A stretch of DNA of 64,000 bases from Nautilus pompilius (Eukaryota > Mollusca > Cephalopoda > Nautilida > Nautilidae): contig JACATO010000333.1 of the NCBI GenBank assembly GCA_018389105.1, forward strand, positions 1,302,001 to 1,366,000, in the 5' to 3' direction. A model generated the notes under the pieces. That model made no database searches. It was not told the origin of the DNA and saw only the letters and a list, made by a program, of their open reading frames with translations. Positions 60,401-64,000 of this stretch are shown here, in pieces (the stretch's first letter is position 1; each line of letters opens with the position of its first letter). The position numbers and the translations under genes are program-made.

Positions 60401-63400
60401 ATCAACATGCTTTCTCGAGATTATCTTTCCTGCATACTATAGTAAATTTGTATGGATATTGGCAGTTTATAACAAAGCATGTTCAACTGAATCAGTTTAA
60501 AAACATAGTACTCAGAAAAGTAGGGAACTACTGAAATGTGACAAATGTTACTGAGTTTTCTAATATAAATAACAATGACAGTATCCATGATTCAAGCCGT
60601 GACTCACCAAAAACATTGTACCTTATTTTCTGAAGAAAAGATTGATTTAAGTAAGAAAATTTTTTATTATAGATTTTTATGATAAGAAGAAAATCAAAGA
60701 TATCACTTGGATTTATTAGATTTATTTTTGAATCACCACTACTAATCTTTGCTACATCTTTTAATTTCCTTATGTAATTTACAATAAATCTTAGATTTCA
60801 TATTTTAAAAAACTAGATTGATAAAAATAATACTTTTAAGCTATCCTCCACATACTAGTAAAAAGATATCATGTGATTAACTAAAATGGCAATAAATCTA
60901 TCCACTCAGAAACATTAGGTATCAAAAACAAAAATAGTAAAAAATAAGAAATAATTGATGAATTAAAATTTCATCATGAAGAATTATTATACTACTAACT
61001 TATTTTAACAATTTCTAACACTGATCTAATGAATATGATCTGTACAAAGTATTATCCAAAATCTGATAAAGAAATACTACTTACAAAATGTTACAATTAT
61101 AAACCTAAGAATTAATGAATAATTGTAAATATATAAAACCAATCTTCCTACTATCTATTTAAAAAATTGTGTAAAAAAGGAAACATGTTATAGTAAGAAA
61201 AATAATTATTGTTTCTAATAATGCAGCAATGTGAAAGCAGAATTGAAATGTATTTTTCATTTTATATATCTTTAAGGAGGTATTAAAAATAATGCTTATT
61301 AATAATAGATGTATTTCCTTAAATGAAATCAAAATTTCTATTTTAGGTTTTACCAGATCAAATGTGCAATGTAAAAATTACAAATCATTAAGGAAGCAAT
61401 ATGGACCGACCAACCAACCACACACACACACACACACACAGAGAGAGAGAGATATGCATTTTAAAACAACCAGATATTTATTTATGTACTGTTTGTTAGT
61501 TTCTTCAAAACAAAATCTCTGTCAACATGTATTTAACTAGGTCAGATTTTTTTTTATTTCAAAAACATATCCTATTAAGAGTTAAAGTAAAGGCAGAGAA
61601 ACAATATGTTTATTTAACTAGTCCAAATAAAACAAAATAACAAGTTGTTTTATAAACTAATTGAAGTTTTATTTAATTGAAACAATTGGGGGGGGTATTT
61701 TTGTTATTGTTGTTTTTTCCATCTGTAATTAGTTCTAAAATACTCCAACATTTGCATCTTTAAATCTTTGCAAATAGTACAAGCAGAAAAAAGTGATAAA
61801 TCATCTCATCTGTGTTTAAATTAACTAAATGTTTCAACTTTGTATAGCTGGAGAATATGGAGTCAGAGAAATGTTGCTCAGTATGAAATGACTGGAATAA
61901 GTTTGCTCTGCTGCTTGTCCTTAACTGAATTTTGCTATAATGTGAAAATTGAAATATCTAAATCTTAAAAGTAATGATCAAGCTTTTTCTTGGCAGCAGA
62001 GGTTATAGCCCATGTAAGAAAAATTATTCAGATGTAGATTTTTGTTTGGTATACAGTGAAATTTGATGATATATTAACAATTAATTATATTTTGAAGTAT
62101 ATGTATCTTTATGAGTTTTTTTTTTTTTAAGTTAGCATAAAAGTACAGTCAGTTTTTTGGTTGTCTGGATACTTTAGTAATAATATTCCTTAAGGTTTTG
62201 ATTAAAACAAATAAGCAAATATATCTAGAATTTATTATATTTATCTACAGAAAATGTTTAAAATTAGAACAGTATACCAAATTAATATTAATAACAAAAT
62301 ATAAATTATGAATAAAAACTTACCTCTCAATTAATCTCATAATTTGCTATTTAAAAGAATTTTATTCAACATACTTAAGATAATTTTGTTAAATTAAATG
62401 TACTTAGTATACAACCAATTTTCAATTTATTAATTTTGTTTAAATGTTAAAGAAATAAGGAAATTAATCACATAGTATTCTTTCATGAAATATAAAGCAT
62501 TAGATAATGACTAGACTTATTTTATTTTTAGTACTGGTTAATATATCTTTATAACTTTAGTATATTTCCCTTTAAATTCAATCAGATAGAAAAAAAAATG
62601 CTCCAAATAAATTTCAGAGTATTTAATTGTTGCTAAAATTGCTTTCTTCATTTCTAACTTTTCATCATCAATGATTAAAGCCAAGTACATCAAACAAGAA
62701 TAGTATTTTTCAAAGCCACTTCAACTAGTGTAATAAGACAATCCATGCAAACATGCAAACAATGCTTAATGAAAAAAATTTTTTTAAATAAAATATCAAA
62801 GTATAATAAAATATTGAAATCAGAAGATTTGTCAGGTTTTATTAGCAAAATCTACCAAGTATAGTGCTAAAATTACAGATGTAGATCAATCAATGTCACA
62901 GTGCACACATGTATACATAGTATTAATTCAGACAGATTTCATGCCAGAATGAGTTCTGTACTATACTGAAAAAGTTATCTTGCTTTCTATGAAGAATGCA
63001 TCCTATATACAGGAAAAATATTATTTTGATAACAAATGCATGTCTCTCATCTGATGCTATCCCATCATCAAATACCCAACTGTGCAAATGTCTAAGAAAT
63101 CTGTTTTGCTTCTCCATAGGGAGAGTCCAACCTTCTTGGTTTCCTAGATTGTTCCTAATCAATTGACACTTTCCCATTACATTAATGTCTGTAAATTATT
63201 GGTACATAACTATTAAATGTCCAAATATCTTACCAAATTATCTGGCAAATAATTGTTAACCTTCCAACACATACAAACAAACAAAAACAAAGATGTCTAC
63301 AATAAATCCATGAAACCTACAGTAAATGAAAATCCAGTGATGAGCACAAATATCCATGTTACTAAAATCCACTAATATTAGTATTCTTAATTAAAACATT

Positions 63401-64000
63401 ATTGCCTAGATATTACCTTTGTTTTTCAATATATGTATGTCCATACAGAAAATTAAGTCAAACAGTAAACACTTGTAGAAAAAAATATATTAAAGTATCA
63501 AAAAAGCTAATTTTGTATTTTCTGAAGAACATACTGAAACTTGTACATCTTTCACTAGATGTAATTTGGTTATAATTGTGTAAAAAATCAGAATCTACCA
63601 TCTGCATAATTTACATATTGATAATAGGTGATGGGCAAAGTTCATGGCAATTTATTTCTGATTTTGTAAAAACACTTAAAATGTGATTATAAGTGAAACA
63701 AAGGTATAGTTTCCATTAATAATAATAATATACTTAAGCTTAGGTGTCTATAAATTAATTATCACTGCTATGACTCATAATTTCAATATGACTAATTGAT
63801 TTAAATTGCTAATGTATTTTTTTTAAATGTAAACTCATAACTTTCATAAAAAATACATTCTCAGACTTTAATAACATCACACACATATCAACTTATCTAA
63901 AAAAATAAATAAAAAGGTAAGCAGGTATATAAAAAGTGGAAATACTTACAGATACAGATTTTATTATATGGCAAGACCAAGCAAATTGCATCCACAAATC
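60401..64000. other. AT-rich non-coding DNA, no gene seen
   Basis: No recognised gene. An 84-codon minus-strand frame at 62923-63177 lies on slightly less AT-rich sequence but has no known domain. It also holds a (CA)n(GA)n tract and a G-run near 61688-61695. Confidence 0.5.
61419..61452. repeat. (CA)n(GA)n compound microsatellite
   Basis: About eleven CA units followed by six GA units. Confidence 0.92.

Noticed and set aside
62923..63177. 84-codon minus-strand frame, considered as an exon
   Set aside because: No convincing splice sites and no recognisable similarity; length is within chance expectation for 64 kb.

Overview
This is an AT-rich (roughly 70% A+T by eye), gene-poor stretch of an animal genome. 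Its long-range texture is A/T homopolymers, (AT)n, (CA)n and (TCTA)n microsatellites, and many decayed DNA transposons. The mix of Tc1, mariner, pogo/Tigger, hAT and piggyBac relics together with long AT-rich spacers would fit a large invertebrate genome such as a cephalopod mollusc. That assignment is inference: no host gene is present to settle it. I recognise no host coding exon, rRNA, tRNA or CRISPR array. The window is best read as intergenic or intronic DNA.

Layout. 1-3.2 kb: plain AT-rich DNA. 3.2-4.2 kb: Tc1-like relic (minus). 8.74-9.94 kb: mariner-like element (minus) with both terminal inverted repeats and TA flanks. 11.5-11.9 kb: possible regulatory block with two 12-bp homeodomain/CUT-type palindromes. 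16.34-16.53 kb: near-perfect 76-bp-arm hairpin. 18.18-19.45 kb: mariner relic (plus). About 20.9-24.3 kb: ZMYM/P52rIPK-type hAT relic (plus), containing a possible TTAA-flanked miniature element. 26.15-27.6 kb: a less AT-rich island with many GTCT/AGAC motifs and a TATA-like site. 30.5, 35.8-36.9 and 59.7-60.4 kb: three copies of one decayed Tc1-like family. 38.26-39.53 kb: another Tc1-like element. 41.03-46.59 kb: an hAT element split by a younger, G+C-richer pogo element at 41.54-43.78 kb. 47.1-48.0 kb: piggyBac relic (minus). 53.1-53.9 kb: internally deleted mariner. 54.91-55.83 kb: Tigger-type deletion derivative keeping only the first DNA-binding domain. 57.1-58.1 kb: POGK-type pogo relic (plus).

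The centrepiece is the nested pair at 41-46.6 kb. The hAT keeps an 8-bp target duplication (6/8 identical), while the inserted pogo has clean ends, TA flanks, all three acidic residues of a DD35D catalytic triad, a polyadenylation signal, and only one in-frame stop codon in 471. It is by far the youngest insertion here. No multigene system, operon-like or otherwise, is visible. The elements are independent insertions of different ages, and I found no reverse transcriptase, LTR or LINE coding remnant. Possible cis-regulatory blocks at 11.5, 26.2-27.6, 37.5, 49.7-50.3 and 51.7-52.2 kb are inferred only from base composition and motif density.
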